DNA of 64,000 nucleotides from Xestospongia bergquistia (Eukaryota > Porifera > Demospongiae > Haplosclerida > Petrosiidae), in the NCBI GenBank assembly GCA_963965975.1, contig OZ014413.1, positions 2,862,001-2,926,000 of the forward strand. Direction: 5' to 3'. This document shows, one piece after another, positions 1-15,400 of the stretch. The translations under genes and the position numbers were made by a program. A model generated the notes under the pieces. The model did not search any database. It was not told the DNA's origin and saw nothing but the letters and a program-made list of their open reading frames with translations. The stretch's first letter is position 1; every line of letters starts with the position of its first letter.

Positions 1-488
1 CCTGCAAATGGATTACTGTTCCAGATCCTAGTGGTATCTGTAAAGAATGTAAAAAGTGCTAAGGAAATATTTATACACTCACAGCAGTACACAGTAGCAT
101 CACAAGAGTCAGTATTATAACATTCACTATTAATGTCTGTAGAAAATGAACACTGAAATATAGTGAGGTAGTTTCTATTAGAACAATTGAGTTTATCCAT
201 CTTCATTGACAGAGTGTCAGTCCCATAACTAAACAGAGTTATTTAAAACTTGACTTACTAGTACGATTATAAATTCTAACCTCACTAATCCAGCTCTAGA
301 GTAACTTGATGCTCCAGTATATCCCAATTGATGACAGATGACATTAGCTTCAGTAGAATTGTAGTGGTAATCGTCACAGATGTTACCCCATTCGTTATTG
401 TAATAGACTCTCACAATACCATAGTAATAAGATGATGAGGCATACCCATCACGATATAAAATTATAGCACCATTTTGAGCAAAATCAG
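1..488 (-). CDS. G1 module 12, cut by window edge
   Basis: Exons: B 281-488 and 83-228, complete; A first exon 1-37 only, reading [13 protein letters not shown]. The gene continues to the left of the window. Confidence 0.88.
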
Positions 489-3400
489 CTAAATGATAAA
501 AGATTATCATAAGCTACTTGCTAAATTGAAGGATTATTGTATACAATTACTGGTCACCACATGTTTAACAATATCACAACAATAACCTAACATAATGATA
601 TAATTACTTACAAATTAAGCCAGAACAAGTAGTTTTTGAATTAGAAGGCCTTGATTGTGAACTGCTGTAAACTAAAGAATAAAATAATCATAATAAGTAG
701 ACCTAAGTCATTAGATCATTTAACAAAGTATGCAAATTTCTTGATATAACAACTTACTACATGTAACAGTAACATCCTCAGAGTGGTTACAACTAGTTAT
801 TGATGTTGATGGACAGGAATTTCTAGTACCATAACATGTGTCAGAGGAAGAACTAGACATGTTTGTACTCCAAATTGGTTGACTGGAATTACCAGACCTG
901 AATAATAGTCAAATATTATTGATTGTTGTATACAACAATAGAATAAAATGATATAAGTGGACATATAAACATGATCCAAAAGGACTGACTGGCAAACAAA
1001 CGAAAAACAAGTTTATTGAAAATGATAAAAAGTTTCATACTTAAACAAAAATTATTTTAGCTAGTTACTTGCATTTACAATACTTACAGACTTAAGTGAT
1101 TGTATTTGTGGTAATAATTATATCCTAGTTGTTTACAGAAAGTTCTAGCATCAGTAGAATCAAATCCATTATCACATATTGTTCCCCACTCTCCATTACA
1201 ATAGACCTCTACACGTCCCTCATTCGAATAATTTCCTCCCTGAAGACGTATCATACCTGAAAATGGATTACTGTTCCAGATCCTAGTGGTATCTGTAAAG
1301 AATGTAAAAAGTGCTAAGGAAATATTTATACACTTACAGCAGTACACAGTAGCATCACAAGAGTCAGTATTATAACATTCACTATTAATGTCAGTAGAAA
1401 ATGAACACTGAAATATAGTGAGGTAGTTTCTATTAGAACAATTGAGTTTATCCATCTTCATTGACAGAGTGTCAGTCCCATAACTAAAGAGAGTTATGTA
1501 AAACCTGACTTACTAGTACGATTATAAATTCTAACCTCACTAATCCAGCTCTAGAGTAACTTGATGCTTCAGTATATCCCAATTGATGACAGATGACATT
1601 AGCTTCAGTAGAATTGTAGTGGTAATCGTCGCCGATGTTACCCCATTCGTTATTATAATAGACTCTCACAATACCATAGTAATAAGATGATGAGGCATAC
1701 CCATCACGATATAAAATTATAGCACCATTTTGAGCAAAATCAGCTAAATGATAAAAGATTATCATAAGCTACTAATAAGATTATCATAAGATTATTATAA
1801 ACTGCTACTTGGTAAATTGAATTATTATCATATATAGTTATTTGTCAACACACCTGTTCAACACTCTTATAACAATGGCCTAATACAATAATATAATTAC
1901 TTACAAATTAATCCAGAACAAGAAGTTTTTGAATTAGAAGGCTTTGGATATGAACTGTTGTAAACTAAAGAATCAAATTGTGATAATGAGTAAACTTAAG
2001 TAATTAGATCATTTAACAAAGTATGCATATTGTTCTGTATAAGAACTTACTACAAGTGACAGTAATATCTTCATAGTGGTTACAACTAGTTATTGAAGTT
2101 GATGGACAGGAGTTTATAGTACCATAACATGTGTCAGAGGAAGAACTAGACATGTATGTACTCCAAATTGGTTGACTAGAATTACCAGACCTGAATAATA
2201 GCCAAAGAACTTAATATAAAAAGAGAATAAAATGATTCAAGTAGAGATATATTTTATTGAAGTATCTAAACAGTGTCATACTTAAACAATATTTACTGTA
2301 GCTAGTTACTTTGTTTATAATACTTACAGACTTAAATGATCATATTTGTGGTAATAATTATATCCTAGTTGTTTACAGATAGTTCGAGCATCAGTAGAAC
2401 CAAATCCATTATCACATATTGTTCCCCACTGTCCATTACAGTAGACCTCAACACGTCCCTCATTCGAATAATTTCCTCCCTGAAGACGTATCATACCAGA
2501 GAAAGGATTACTGTTCCAGATCCTAGTGGTATCTGTAAAGAATGTAAAAAGTGCTAAGCAAATATTTATACACTCACAGCAGTACACAGTAGCATCACAA
2601 GAGTCAGTATTACTACATTCACTATTAATGTCTGTAGAAAATGAACACTGAAATATAGTGAGGTAGTTTCTATTAGAACAATTGAGTTTATCCATCTTTA
2701 TTGACAGAGTGTCAGTCCCATAACTAAAGAGAGTTATTTAAAACCTGACTTACTAGTACGATTATAAATTCTAACCTCACTAATCCAGCTCTAGAGTAAC
2801 TTGATGCTCCAGTATATCCCAATTGATGACAGATGACATTAGCTTCAGTAGAATTGTAGTGGTAATCGTCACAGATGTTACCCCATTCGTTATTGTAATA
2901 GACTCTCACAATACCATAGTAATAAGATGATGAGGCATACCCATCACGATATAAAATTATAGCACCATTTTGAACAAAATCAGCTAAATGATAAAAGATT
3001 ATCATAAGCTACTAATAAGATTATCATAAGATTATTATAAACTGCTACTTGGTAAATTGAATTATTATCATATATAGTTATTTGTCAACACACCTGTTCA
3101 ACACTCTTATAACAATGGCCTAATACAATAATATAATTACTTACAAATTAATCCAGAACAAGAAGTTTTTGAATTAGAAGGCTTTGGATATGAACTGTTG
3201 TAAACTAAAGAATCAAATTGTGATAATGAGTAAACTTAAGTAATTAGATCATTTAACAAAGTATGCATATTGTTCTGTATAAGAACTTACTACAAGTGAC
3301 AGTAATATCTTCATAGTGGTTACAACTAGTTATTGAAGTTGATGGACAGGAGTTTATAGTACCATAACATGTGTCAGAGGAAGAACTAGACATGTATGTA

Positions 3401-6400
3401 CTCCAAATTGGTTGACTAGAATTACCAGACCTGAATAATAGTCAAATAACTTAATATAAAAAGAGAATAAAATGATTCAAGTAGACATATATTTTATTGA
3501 AGTATCTAAACAGTGTCATACTTAAACAATATTTACTGTAGCTAGTTACTTTGTTTATAATACTTACAGACTTAAATGATCATATTTGTGGTAATAATTA
3601 TATCCTAGTTGTTTACAGATAGTTTGAGCATCAGTAGAACCAAATCCATTATCACATATTGTTCCCCACTGTCCATTACAGTAGACCTCAACACGTCCCT
3701 CATTCGAATAATTTCCTCCCTGAAGACGTATCATACCTGCAAATGGATTGCTGTTCCAGATCCTAGTGGTATCTGTAAATAATGTAAAAAGTGCTAAGGA
3801 AATATTTATACACTCACAGCAGTACACAGTAGCATCATAAGAGTCAGTGTTAGTACATCCACTATCAATGTATGTAGAGAATGAACACTGAAATATGGTA
3901 AGGTAGTTGCTACTATCACAGTTGAGGTCATCCATTTTCATAGACAGAGTGTCAGTTCCATAACTAAACAGAGATATTTAAAATCTGACTTACATGCATG
4001 ATTATAATTTCTAACCTCACTAATCCAGCTCTAGAGTAACTAGAGGCTGCAGTATATCCCAATTGACGACAGATGACATCAGCTTCAGTAGAATTGTAGT
4101 TGGCATCATCACAGATATTACCCCATCCATTATTGTAATAGACCCTCACAGTACCATAGTAATAAAATGATGAGGCAGACCCATTACGAGATAAAATTAT
4201 AGCACCATTTTGAGCAACGTTAGCTAAGTATTAAAAGATATCATACATTAATTGCTAACTGAAAGGATTATGATGTATAGTCAATAGACATGCTTTACAA
4301 GCATAATATAATAATGTAATTACTTACAAATTAATCCAGAACAAGTAGTTTTTGAATTAGAAGGCTTTGAATATGAACTGCTGTAAACTAAAGAGTAAAA
4401 TAATGATAATATGTAAACCTAAGTCATTATATGTTTTAACAAAGTTTGAAAATTGCTTGATATAACAACTTACTACATGTAACAGTAACATCCTCAGAGT
4501 GAAAACAACTAGTTATTGAAGTTGATGGACAGGAATTTCTAGTACCATAACATGTATCAGAGGAAGAACTAGACATGTATGTACTCCAAATTGGTTGACT
4601 GGAATTACCAGACCTGAATAATTGTCAAATAATTATGATTATTGTATGCAACAATTGAATAAAATGAAACAAGTGGACAAATAGATACATGATCTAAAAC
4701 AATTATTGAATAAGGTGAGTACCAAAGAAAGATAAATATAATTTTATTGAAATAAACATACATTTTCATAATTCAAACAAAAAATATTTTAGATAGGTAC
4801 ATTGATTAATAGTACTTACAGACTTAAGTGATCATATCTATGGTAATAATTATATCCCAGTTGTTTACAGATAGTTCTAGCATCAGTAGAACTAAATCCA
4901 TCATCACATATTGTTCCCCATTGTCCATTACAGTAGACCTCAACACGTCCCTCATTCGAATAATTTCCTCCCTGAAGACGTATCATACCAGAGAAAGGAT
5001 TACTGTTCCAGATCCTAGTGGTATCTGTAAAGAATGTAAAAAGTGCGAAGGAAATATTTATACACTCACAGCAGTACACAGTAGCATCATAAGAGTTAGT
5101 ATTGTTACATCCACTATCAATGTATGTAGAGAATGAACACTGAAATATAGTGAGGTAGTTGCGAGTAGCACAGTTGAGGTCATCTATCTTCATAGATAAA
5201 GTGTCAGTGCCATAACTAAACAAATATAATGCAAAGAGTGATTTTTAGATAGTTCTAACCTTGCTAATCCAGCTCTAGTGTAACTAGATGCTCCCGTATA
5301 CCCCAATTGATGACAGATGACATTAGCTTCAGCAGAATTGTAATAATAATCATCACAGATGTTACCCCATCCATTGTAATAGACCCTCACAATACCATAG
5401 TAATAAGATGATGAGGCAAACCCATTACGGAATAAAATAATAGCACCATTTGTAGCTAGATAGAAATAGATCAATATACTTATAATAACCATCTAACAAA
5501 ATAAAGACATATTCATAATCATTATACATATCATTATAATTAGTACAATCAAGTGAATGAATGTTTTTTAAGTAAAGCTAGAAATATTTTCACAATCTCA
5601 GACTTCAAAATATATATTGAATGCAATTATGTAGATTATCAAAGCTTTAGCTAAAGTTTATTGAATTAAGAAATTAGAAAAGTGAAAGGAAGGAGCATAA
5701 ATTTTAATTATTATTATATGTCACTTACAAATTAGTCCAGAACATGTAGCTTTTAAATTAGAAGGCTTTGCATATGAACTGCTATAAACTAGAGAATAAA
5801 TATAAAATATGATTAAACCTAAGCAATTACATCATTTAACAAAAGCTTGATATAACAACTTACTACATGTGACAGTAACATCCTCAGAGTGAAAACAACT
5901 AGTTATTGATGTTGATGGACAGGAATTTCTAGTACCGTAACATGTGTCAGAGGAAAAACTATACATGTATCTACTCCAAATTGGTTGACTGGAACCACCA
6001 TATCTATTATAGTGATTAAATGATCTATTTAATCCAAATTATTTATTTATAAACTATGTTTTATGTATGAAATCAATGTCTGTAGAATTACTAGTTCGTA
6101 ATTTTGTTCATTGGTACTCACCTTATTGAATAAGGTGAGTACCAATGAACAAAAAGTATAATTTTAATGAAATAAACAAACATTTTTATAACTCAAACAA
6201 TATTTTAGATAGTTACATTAATTAATAGTACTTACAGACTGAGGTGATCATATTTATAGTAATTGTTATATCCCAGTTGTTTACAAATAGTACGAGCATC
6301 AGTAGAACCAAATCCATCATCACATATTGTTCCCCACTGTCCATTACAATAGACTTCCACTCGACCTTGATTAGGATAATGACCTCCTTGAAGACGTATC

Positions 6401-9400
6401 ATACCAGAGAATGGATTACTGTTCCAGATTCTAGTGGTATCTTTAACAAACACAATAAGTGCTTTAAAATATATTGACACACTCACAGCAGTAGACAGTA
6501 GCATCATAAGAGTTAGTATTAGTACATCCACTATCAATGTATGTAGAGAATGAACACTGAAATATAGTGAGATAGTTGCTACTAGCACAGTTGAGGTCAT
6601 CCATTTTCATAGACAGAGTGTCAGTCCCATAACTAAACAGAAATATTTAAAACCTGATTTATATGTATGATTATAAGTTCTAACCTCACTAATCCAGCTC
6701 TAGAGTAACTAGAGGCTCCAGTATATCCCAATTGATGACAGATGACATTAGCTTCAGTAGAACTGTAGTGGTAATCGTCACAGATATTACCCCATCCATT
6801 ATTGTAATAGACCCTCACAATACCATAGTAATAAGATGATGAGGTATATCCATAACGAGATAAAATAATAGCACTATTTGTAGCTAGATAGGTATAGATC
6901 AATATATTCATCAAAGTACAGTAACAAAAATAAAGGCATATTTATAATCATAACACATATTACTATAATTTGTACAAACAAAAATTAATTTTTTTCAAAG
7001 CAAAGCTAGAAATATCATTACAATTTCAGGCTTCAGTATAGATATTGAACATATTTATGTAGATTCTTAAAGCTTTAAGTAAAATCTTAGTTAATTATGA
7101 AAGTAGTAAAGTGAAGTGAAGGAGCATAAAAATCTAGACTGAAAAGCTCAGCTTCAGTGGAACTAAGCCAAATGCCAATAAATATAGTATGGGATTTCAG
7201 TAGATGATAAATGTAAGTAGAGTAATCTTGTTAGCGAGGTAGAGTTGCTATTAATAACAAATAAGTTAATAATATAATTAAAATCATAAATTAAATTTAA
7301 TATTAGATATTACTTACAAATTAGTCCAGAACAAGTTGTCTTTGTATTAAATGATTTGGAATAAGAGGTGCTATAAGCTAAAGGAAACAAGATCTCTTTT
7401 TATTAATAAATTGCAAGTATTATACTAAGAATATTTTAAAGAAGGTAGCAAGTGGATGAAATTTATCACAATGATGGTATATTGATTGAATTGAAATTTT
7501 TGATGTAAATACGTAACAGTAATTGTATAAATAATATAGCTTTAGACATTTTGTTAATCAAAAACATCAATTATGCATAAAATACAGAATTAAAACAATT
7601 GTTAACCTTTAGGCTACTAAAACTGCATTTACAGTTATTTCTTAAGTATTAATACTACTGTAGTTACCATTGTTAATAGTTACAGAAGAATTATTAAGTT
7701 ACAGTAAATTTTAAAACAATATCATTTGGTTTTCAAAAGACTAATTCTGATAAGATTATTATTGTTTAATGTAGGCTTGGGCTTAAAATACAAAATGTTA
7801 TGTCAATAAGGAAATAACATTTCTCTTTATCTTAATAACACAAAATGAGAGTTAATTGATATTATTACTTACTACATTCCACAGTAACATCTTCATAGTG
7901 GAAACAACCACTGACTGAACTTGATGGACAAGAATTACGAGTACCATAACATTTGTCAGAGGAAGAACTAGACATGTATCTACTCCAAATAGGTTGACTG
8001 GAATTACCAGATCTATTATAGTGAAACAATTCTGTCATTTATAAACCACAACTGTTTTATGCATTCATTAATGTTTGCATAATTACTATTTTCTACACAT
8101 ACAGACTAAGATAATTACTACTTCCTATACTTACAGACTGAGGTGATCATAATTATAGTAATTGTTATACCCCAGTTGTTTACAAATAGTCCGAGCATCA
8201 GTAGAACCAAATCCATCATCACATATTGTTCCCCACTGTCCATTACAATAGACTTCCACTCGACCTTGATTAGGATAACTACCTCCTTGAAGACGTATCA
8301 TACCAGAGAATGGATTGCTGTTCCAGACCCTTGTGGTATCTGTAACAAACACAACAAGTGCTTAGAAAATTATAGACAGACTTACAGCAGTACACAGTGG
8401 CATCATAAGAGTTAATGTTAGTACATCCACTATCAATGAAAGTAGAGAATGAACACTGAAATATAGTGATGTAGTTGCTACTGGCACAGTTGAGGTCATC
8501 CATCTTCATTAATAGAGTGTCAGTCCCATAACTAAAAAGAGATATTTAAAACCTGACTTACATGTATGATTATAAGTTCTAACTTCATTAATCCAGCTCT
8601 AGAGTAACTTGATGCTCCAGTATATCCCAATTGATGACAGATGACATTAGCTTCAGCAAAACTGTAGTGGTAATCGTCACAGATATTACCCCATCCATTG
8701 TAGTAGACTCTCACAATACCATAGTAATAGGATGATGAGACATACCCATTACGAGATAAAATAATAGCACCATTTGTAGCTAGATAGAAATATTTTAATG
8801 TACTCATAATAATCAATTAACAATAATAATTATAAACATATTCATAATCATTATATGTATTAGTATAATTAGTATAAACAAGTGAATGAATGTTTTTAAG
8901 CAAAGCTAGAAATATTATGAGTATTCAGTAGATGATTAATGCAAATATTGAAAACTTGTTGACAATGTAGAGTTGCTATAAATGGCAACTAAGTTAATAA
9001 TATAATTGAAATCATAAGTTATAATTATCATTAGATGTCACTTACAAATTAGTCCAGAACAAGTAGTCTTTGTATTAGATGATTTGGAATAAGAGGTGCT
9101 GTAAGCTAAAGGAAATGAGGTTTATATATTGCAAATATTATACTAAGAATATTATAAAGATGGTAACAAATATTGAAAGTAGAGAGTTAATTGATATTTT
9201 ACTTACTACATTCCACAGTAACATCTTCATAGTGGAAACAACCACTGACTGAACTTGATGGACAAAAATTACTAGTACCATAGCATTTGTCAGAAGAAGA
9301 AGTAGACATGTATCTACTCCAAATAGGTTGACTGGAACTACCAGATCTATTATAGCGAAGCAATTTTGTTTAATCCAAAATTATCATTAATAAACTGCAA

Positions 9401-12400
9401 CTATTTTGTATATAAATTTATGTCTGTATAAGTACTAGTTCTTAAACTTACAGACTGAGGTGATCATATTTATAATAATTGTTATATCCCAGTTGTTTAC
9501 AAATAGTCCGAGCATCAGTAGAATCAAATCCATCATCACATATTGTTCCCCATTGTCCATTACAATAAACTTCCACACGACCTTGATTAGGATAACTACC
9601 TCCTTGAAGACGTATCATACCAGAGAATGGATTACTGTTCCAAATCCTAGTGGTATCTGTAACAAACACAACAAGTGCTTATGAAGATATCGATATGCTT
9701 ACAGCAGTACACAGTAGCATCATAAGAGTTAGTATTAGTACATCCACTATCAATGAAAGTAGAGAATGAACACTGAAATATAGTGAGATAGTTGCTACTA
9801 GCACAGTTGAGGTCATCCATCTTTATTAATAGAGTGTCAGTCCCATAACTAAAAAGAGGTATTTAAAACCTGACTTACATGTATGATTATAAGTTCTAAC
9901 CTCTTTAATCCAGCTCTAGAGTAACTTGATGCTCCAGTATATCCCAATTGATGACAGATGACATTAGCTTCAGCAAAACTGTAATGGTAATCGTCACAGA
10001 TGTTACCCCATTCGTTATTGTAATAGACCCTCACAATACCATAGTAATAGGATGATGAGGCATACCCATTACGATATAAAATTATAGCACCATTTTGAGC
10101 AACATCCGCTAAATAATAAAAGATTATCATATACTAATTGCTAACTGAAAGGATTATCATATACAGTCATTACACATGCCCTACAAACATCATATAATAA
10201 TGTAATAACTAACAAATTAATCCAGCACAAGTAGTTTTTGAATTAGAAGGCTTTGAATGTGAACTGCTATAAACTAAAGAATACAATAACAATAATGAGT
10301 AACCCTAAGTAAGTACATCACATAACAAAGTATGCAAATTATTCAATATAACAACTTACTACATGTAACAGTAACATCCTCAGAGTGAAAACAACTAGTT
10401 ATTGAAGTTGATGGACAAGAATTATTAGTACCATAACATTTGTCAGAGAAAGAACTAGACATGTATCTACTCCAAATAGGTTGACTGGAACTACCAGATC
10501 TATTATAGTGAAACAATTCTGTTTAATCCAAATCTGTCATTTATAAACTGCAACTATTTTATATATTAATTTATGTCTGTATAAGTACTAGTTCATAAAC
10601 TTACAGACTGAGGTGATCATATTTATAATAATTGTTATATCCCAGTTGTTTACAAATAGTCCGAGCATCAGTAGAACTGAATCCATCATCACATATTGTT
10701 CCCCACTGTCCATTACAATAGACTTCCACACGACCTTCATTAGGATAACTACCTCCTTGAAGACGTATCATACCAGAGAATGGATTACTGTTCCAGATCC
10801 TAGTGGTATCTGTAACAAACACAACAAGTGCTTATGAAAATACTGATACACTTACAGCAGTACACAGTAGCGTCATAAGAGTTAGTATTAGTGCATCCAC
10901 TATCAATGTATGTAGAGAATGAACACTGAAATATAGTGAGGTAGTTGCTACTAGCACAGTTAAGGTCATCCATCTTCATAGACAGAGTGTCAGTTCCATA
11001 ACTAAACAGAGATATTTAAAATCTGACTTACATGTATGATTATAAGTTATAACCTTACTAATCCAGCTCTAGAGTAACTAGAGGCTCCAGTATATCCTAA
11101 TTGATGACAGATGACATTAGCTTCAACAGAATTGTAGGAGAAGTCATCACAGATATTACCCCATCCATTATTGTAATAGACCCTCACAATACCATAGTAA
11201 TAGGATAATGAGGCATATCCATAACGAGATAGAATAATAGCACTATTTGTAGCTAGATAGAAATAGATCAATATACTTTTAAGTATTAACTACTAATAGT
11301 AAATACATATTCACGATCATTACACACATTTCTACAATTAGTATAAACAACTAAATTAAAGTTTTTCAAGCAAACCTAGAAATATTATCACAATCTTAGA
11401 CTTCAATATATATATTGAACATAATTATGTAGATTATTAAAGCTTTAACTAAAAATTTTAGGAAATTCAGAAATTAGAAAAGTGAAGTGAAGGGCATAAA
11501 GATTTAGATTGAAAGCTCAGCTTTAATAGAACTAAGCTGAACGCTAGTAAATATAACATAAGTTTAAGTAGATTATTAATGCAAGTAGTGCAATCTTGCT
11601 AACAAGATGGAGTTGCTATAATGGCAACTAAGTTAATGATATAATTAAAATCATAAAAATAATTATCATTAAATGTCACGTACAAATTAGTCCAGAACAA
11701 GTAGTTTTTGTGTTAGATGATTTAGAATAAGAGGTACTGTAAGCTAAAGTAAATGAGATCTTTTTATAATGATATTACAAATATTATGATAAGAATATTT
11801 TAAAGATGGTAGCAAATATTATGATTTGGATGAAATTTATTATGATGATATATAGACATTGAATTGATATGTTTGATGAAAATACATAACAGTAATTGTA
11901 TAGATCATATCGCTTTTGACACTTTATCAAATAATAAAATCAAGTTTGTATAGAATACAGTATTAGATTAGTTGTTGACTTTAGGCTACTAAAGCTACAT
12001 TTACAGTTATTTCTTTAAAATTAAACAACTTGTTGGTATTATTGCTGATAGTTATAGAAGAATTATGAAGAACAGTAAAATATAACAAATTATAATTTGG
12101 TATTACAAAACAATCATTCCCATAAATATTTTTTCGTTTTTTTATATGGGTATTGGTGAAAAAGTTATTTGCAAAATGTTATGTCAATATAGCAATCTCA
12201 AACTTTAATACAAATTTAGATTTAATTGATACTATCACTTACTACATTCCACAGTAACATCTTCAGAATGAAAACAACTACTGACTGAATTTGATGGACA
12301 GGAATTACGAGTACCATAACATTTGTCAGAGGAAGAACTAGACATGTATCTACTCCAAATAGGTTGACTGGAATTACCAGATCTATTATAGTGAAACAAT

Positions 12401-15400
12401 TCTGTTTAATCCAAATCTGTCATTTATAAACTGCAACTATTTTGTATATTAATTTATATTTGTATAATTACTAGTTCTTAAACTTACAGACTGAGGTGAT
12501 CATATTTATAATAATTGTTATATCCCAGTTGTTTACAAATAGTCCGAGCATCAGTAGAACTGAATCCATCATCACATATTGTTCCCCATTGTCCATTACA
12601 ATAGACTTCCACACGACCTTGATTAGAATAATTACCTCCCTGAAGACGTATCATACCAGAGAATGGATTACTGTTCCAGATCCTAGTGGTATCTGTAACA
12701 AACACAACAAGTGCTTATGAAAATATTGATACACATACAGCAGTACACAGTAGCATCATAAGAGTTAGTATTAGTGCATCCACTATCAATGTATGTAGAG
12801 AATGAACACTGAAATATAGTGAGATAGTTGCTACTAGCACAGTTGAGGTCATCTATTTTCATTAATAGAGTGTCAGTCCCATAACTAAAAGAGATATTTA
12901 AAACCTGCTTACATGTATGATTATAAGTTCTAACCTCACTAATCCAGCTCTAGAGTAACTAAAGGCTCCAGTATATCCTAATTGATGACAGATGACATTG
13001 GCTTCAAAAGAACTGTAGTAGTAGTCATCACAGATATTACCCCATCCATTATTGTAATAGACCCTCACAATACCATAGTAATAAGATGATGAGGCATACC
13101 CATTACGAGATAGAATAATAGCAATATTTGTAGCTAGATAGAAGTAGATCAATATACTTTTAAGTATTAACTACTAATAGTAAATACATATTCACAATCT
13201 TTATACACATTTCTACAATTAATATAAAACAACTAAATTAAAGTTTTTCAAGCAAACCTAGAAATATTATCACAATCTTAGACTTCAATATATATATTGA
13301 ACATAATTATGTAGATTATTAAAGCTTTAACTAAAAATTTTAGGAAATTCAGAAATTAGTAAAGTGAAGTGAAGGGCATAAAGATTTAGATTAAAAGCTC
13401 AGCTTTAATAGAACTAAGCTGAACGCTAGTAAATATAACATAAGTTTAAGTAGATTATTAATGCAAGTAGTGCAATCTTGTTAACAAGATAGAGTTGCTA
13501 TAATGGCAACCATAGGGGTAGGAAGATAGTAGGGATTAGGGGGGCTAAAATGTTATCAGTAGTAATAACTGTTCCATGAGCAGGGGGTTGCATTCCCAGT
13601 AGTTTTTAATTTGAAACCTTGTAAAATTATGTTAAATGATAACAGATGATTATGACTGAATTAAAGAAATGGCATATATACACATGACCTAATCATAGGC
13701 GTATCTAGGTCTCTAATAGTACTAGGGCTTATTAATTGTTCATCATTATTAATTAGTAGTTATTAATAGTTATTAATAATTTTAAACCTTTACTCATGTA
13801 CATGTACATTAATTTCTGGTATTGTGGGTATATCACTAAACCCCTGTGGACTCTCTAGATCAATACCATCACCATCTGTATCTGTACAGTACAAGAAAAG
13901 TAGAAAGAATAATTTCAAACTACTTTGTTTTTAGATTCGCACCTATCCACCTTGATCATTTAATCCTCTAATTTCTCTGTCAATTTCTACATTGCTGTCA
14001 TTTCCACTGTCATCTTCCTCACTCTCTGGAACATTGTATGCTTTTTTGATGGACCTACACCACTACTGCTACTATTACTAGAAGCCCAAAAGTCTTTAAG
14101 AGTTCTTTTCAAATTGGCACTCAGCCTGACTCAGATCACAGTTCACAAAGTGTTCAAAACTCACTCAAAAGAAACTATAAGGCAAAACTCTACAATACAG
14201 GTGCTAATTGCTAACTGTGAAGTCATACACATGGACTGGTATGTGTTAGTGGTTAATCTTCGTGTAAATAAACAGATTATGAATTTCATTTTGGTTAAAG
14301 CAATGAATTTATTTTTTGAAAAAATATAATTAATTTTGGTCTGAGCAAGTTTAGATACGCCTATGGACCTATTAAAATATGTTAATAATGTCCAAAATAG
14401 TTTACATGTCTCTCGTTGCTGGTTACAAAATCCTTTGTGATACTTAATAAATTAATGATTATTTTTTTAAAAATAGAGTAACTTTACTTTGTTAACAATA
14501 TTAGGGGGGCTAAGCCCCCCTTTAATCAACATTAGGGGGGCTAAAGCCCCCCTAGCCCCCCTGGTTCCTACCCCTATGATGGCAACTAAGTTAATGATAT
14601 AATTAAAATCATAAATATAATTATCATTAAATGTCACGTACAAATTAGTCCAGAACAAGTAGTTTTTGTGTTAGATGATTTAGAATAAGAGGTACTGTAA
14701 GCTAAAGTAAGTGAGATCTTTTTATAAAAACATTACAAATATTATGATAAGAATATTTTAAAGATGGTAGCAAATATTATGATTTGGATGAAATTTATTA
14801 TGATGATATATAGACATTGAATTGATATGTTTGATGAAAATACATAACAGTAATTGTATAGATCATATCGCTTTTGACACTTTATCAAACAATAAAATCA
14901 AGTTTGTATAGAATACAGTATTAGATTAGTTGTTGACTTTAGGCTACTAAAGCTACATTTACAGTTATTTCTTTAAAATTAAACAACTTGTTGTTATTAT
15001 TGATGATATTTATAGAAGAAGTATCTATAACAGTAAAACATAACAAATTATAATTTGGTATTACAAAAAACTCATTCCCATAAATATTTTTTCGTTTTTT
15101 ATATGGGTATTGGCGAAAAAGTTATTTGCAAAATGTTATGTCAATATAGCAATCTCAAACTTTAATACAAATTTAGATTTAATTGATACTATCACTTACT
15201 ACATTCCACAGTAACATCTTCAGAGTGAATACAATTACTGACTGAACTTGATGGACAGGAATTACGAGTACCATAACATTTGTCAGAGGAAGAACTAGAC
15301 ATGTATCTACTCCAAATAGGTTGACTGGAATTACCAGATCTATTATAGTGAAACAATTCTGTTTAATCCAAATCTGTCATTTATAAACTGCAACTATTTT

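Noticed and set aside
2369-2557. Plus-strand reading frames of about 73 codons over every A-domain first exon (also 8143, 9460, 10613, 12496, 15453, 17334, 32771, 46315 and others)
   Set aside because: They recur only because the minus-strand exon recurs. Their extent follows the exon and its splice site, and they resemble no known protein. They are antisense shadows.
14114-14329. 71-codon plus-strand frame inside the hAT-type element
   Set aside because: No transposase motif; the only suggestive coding trace is on the other strand and very short.
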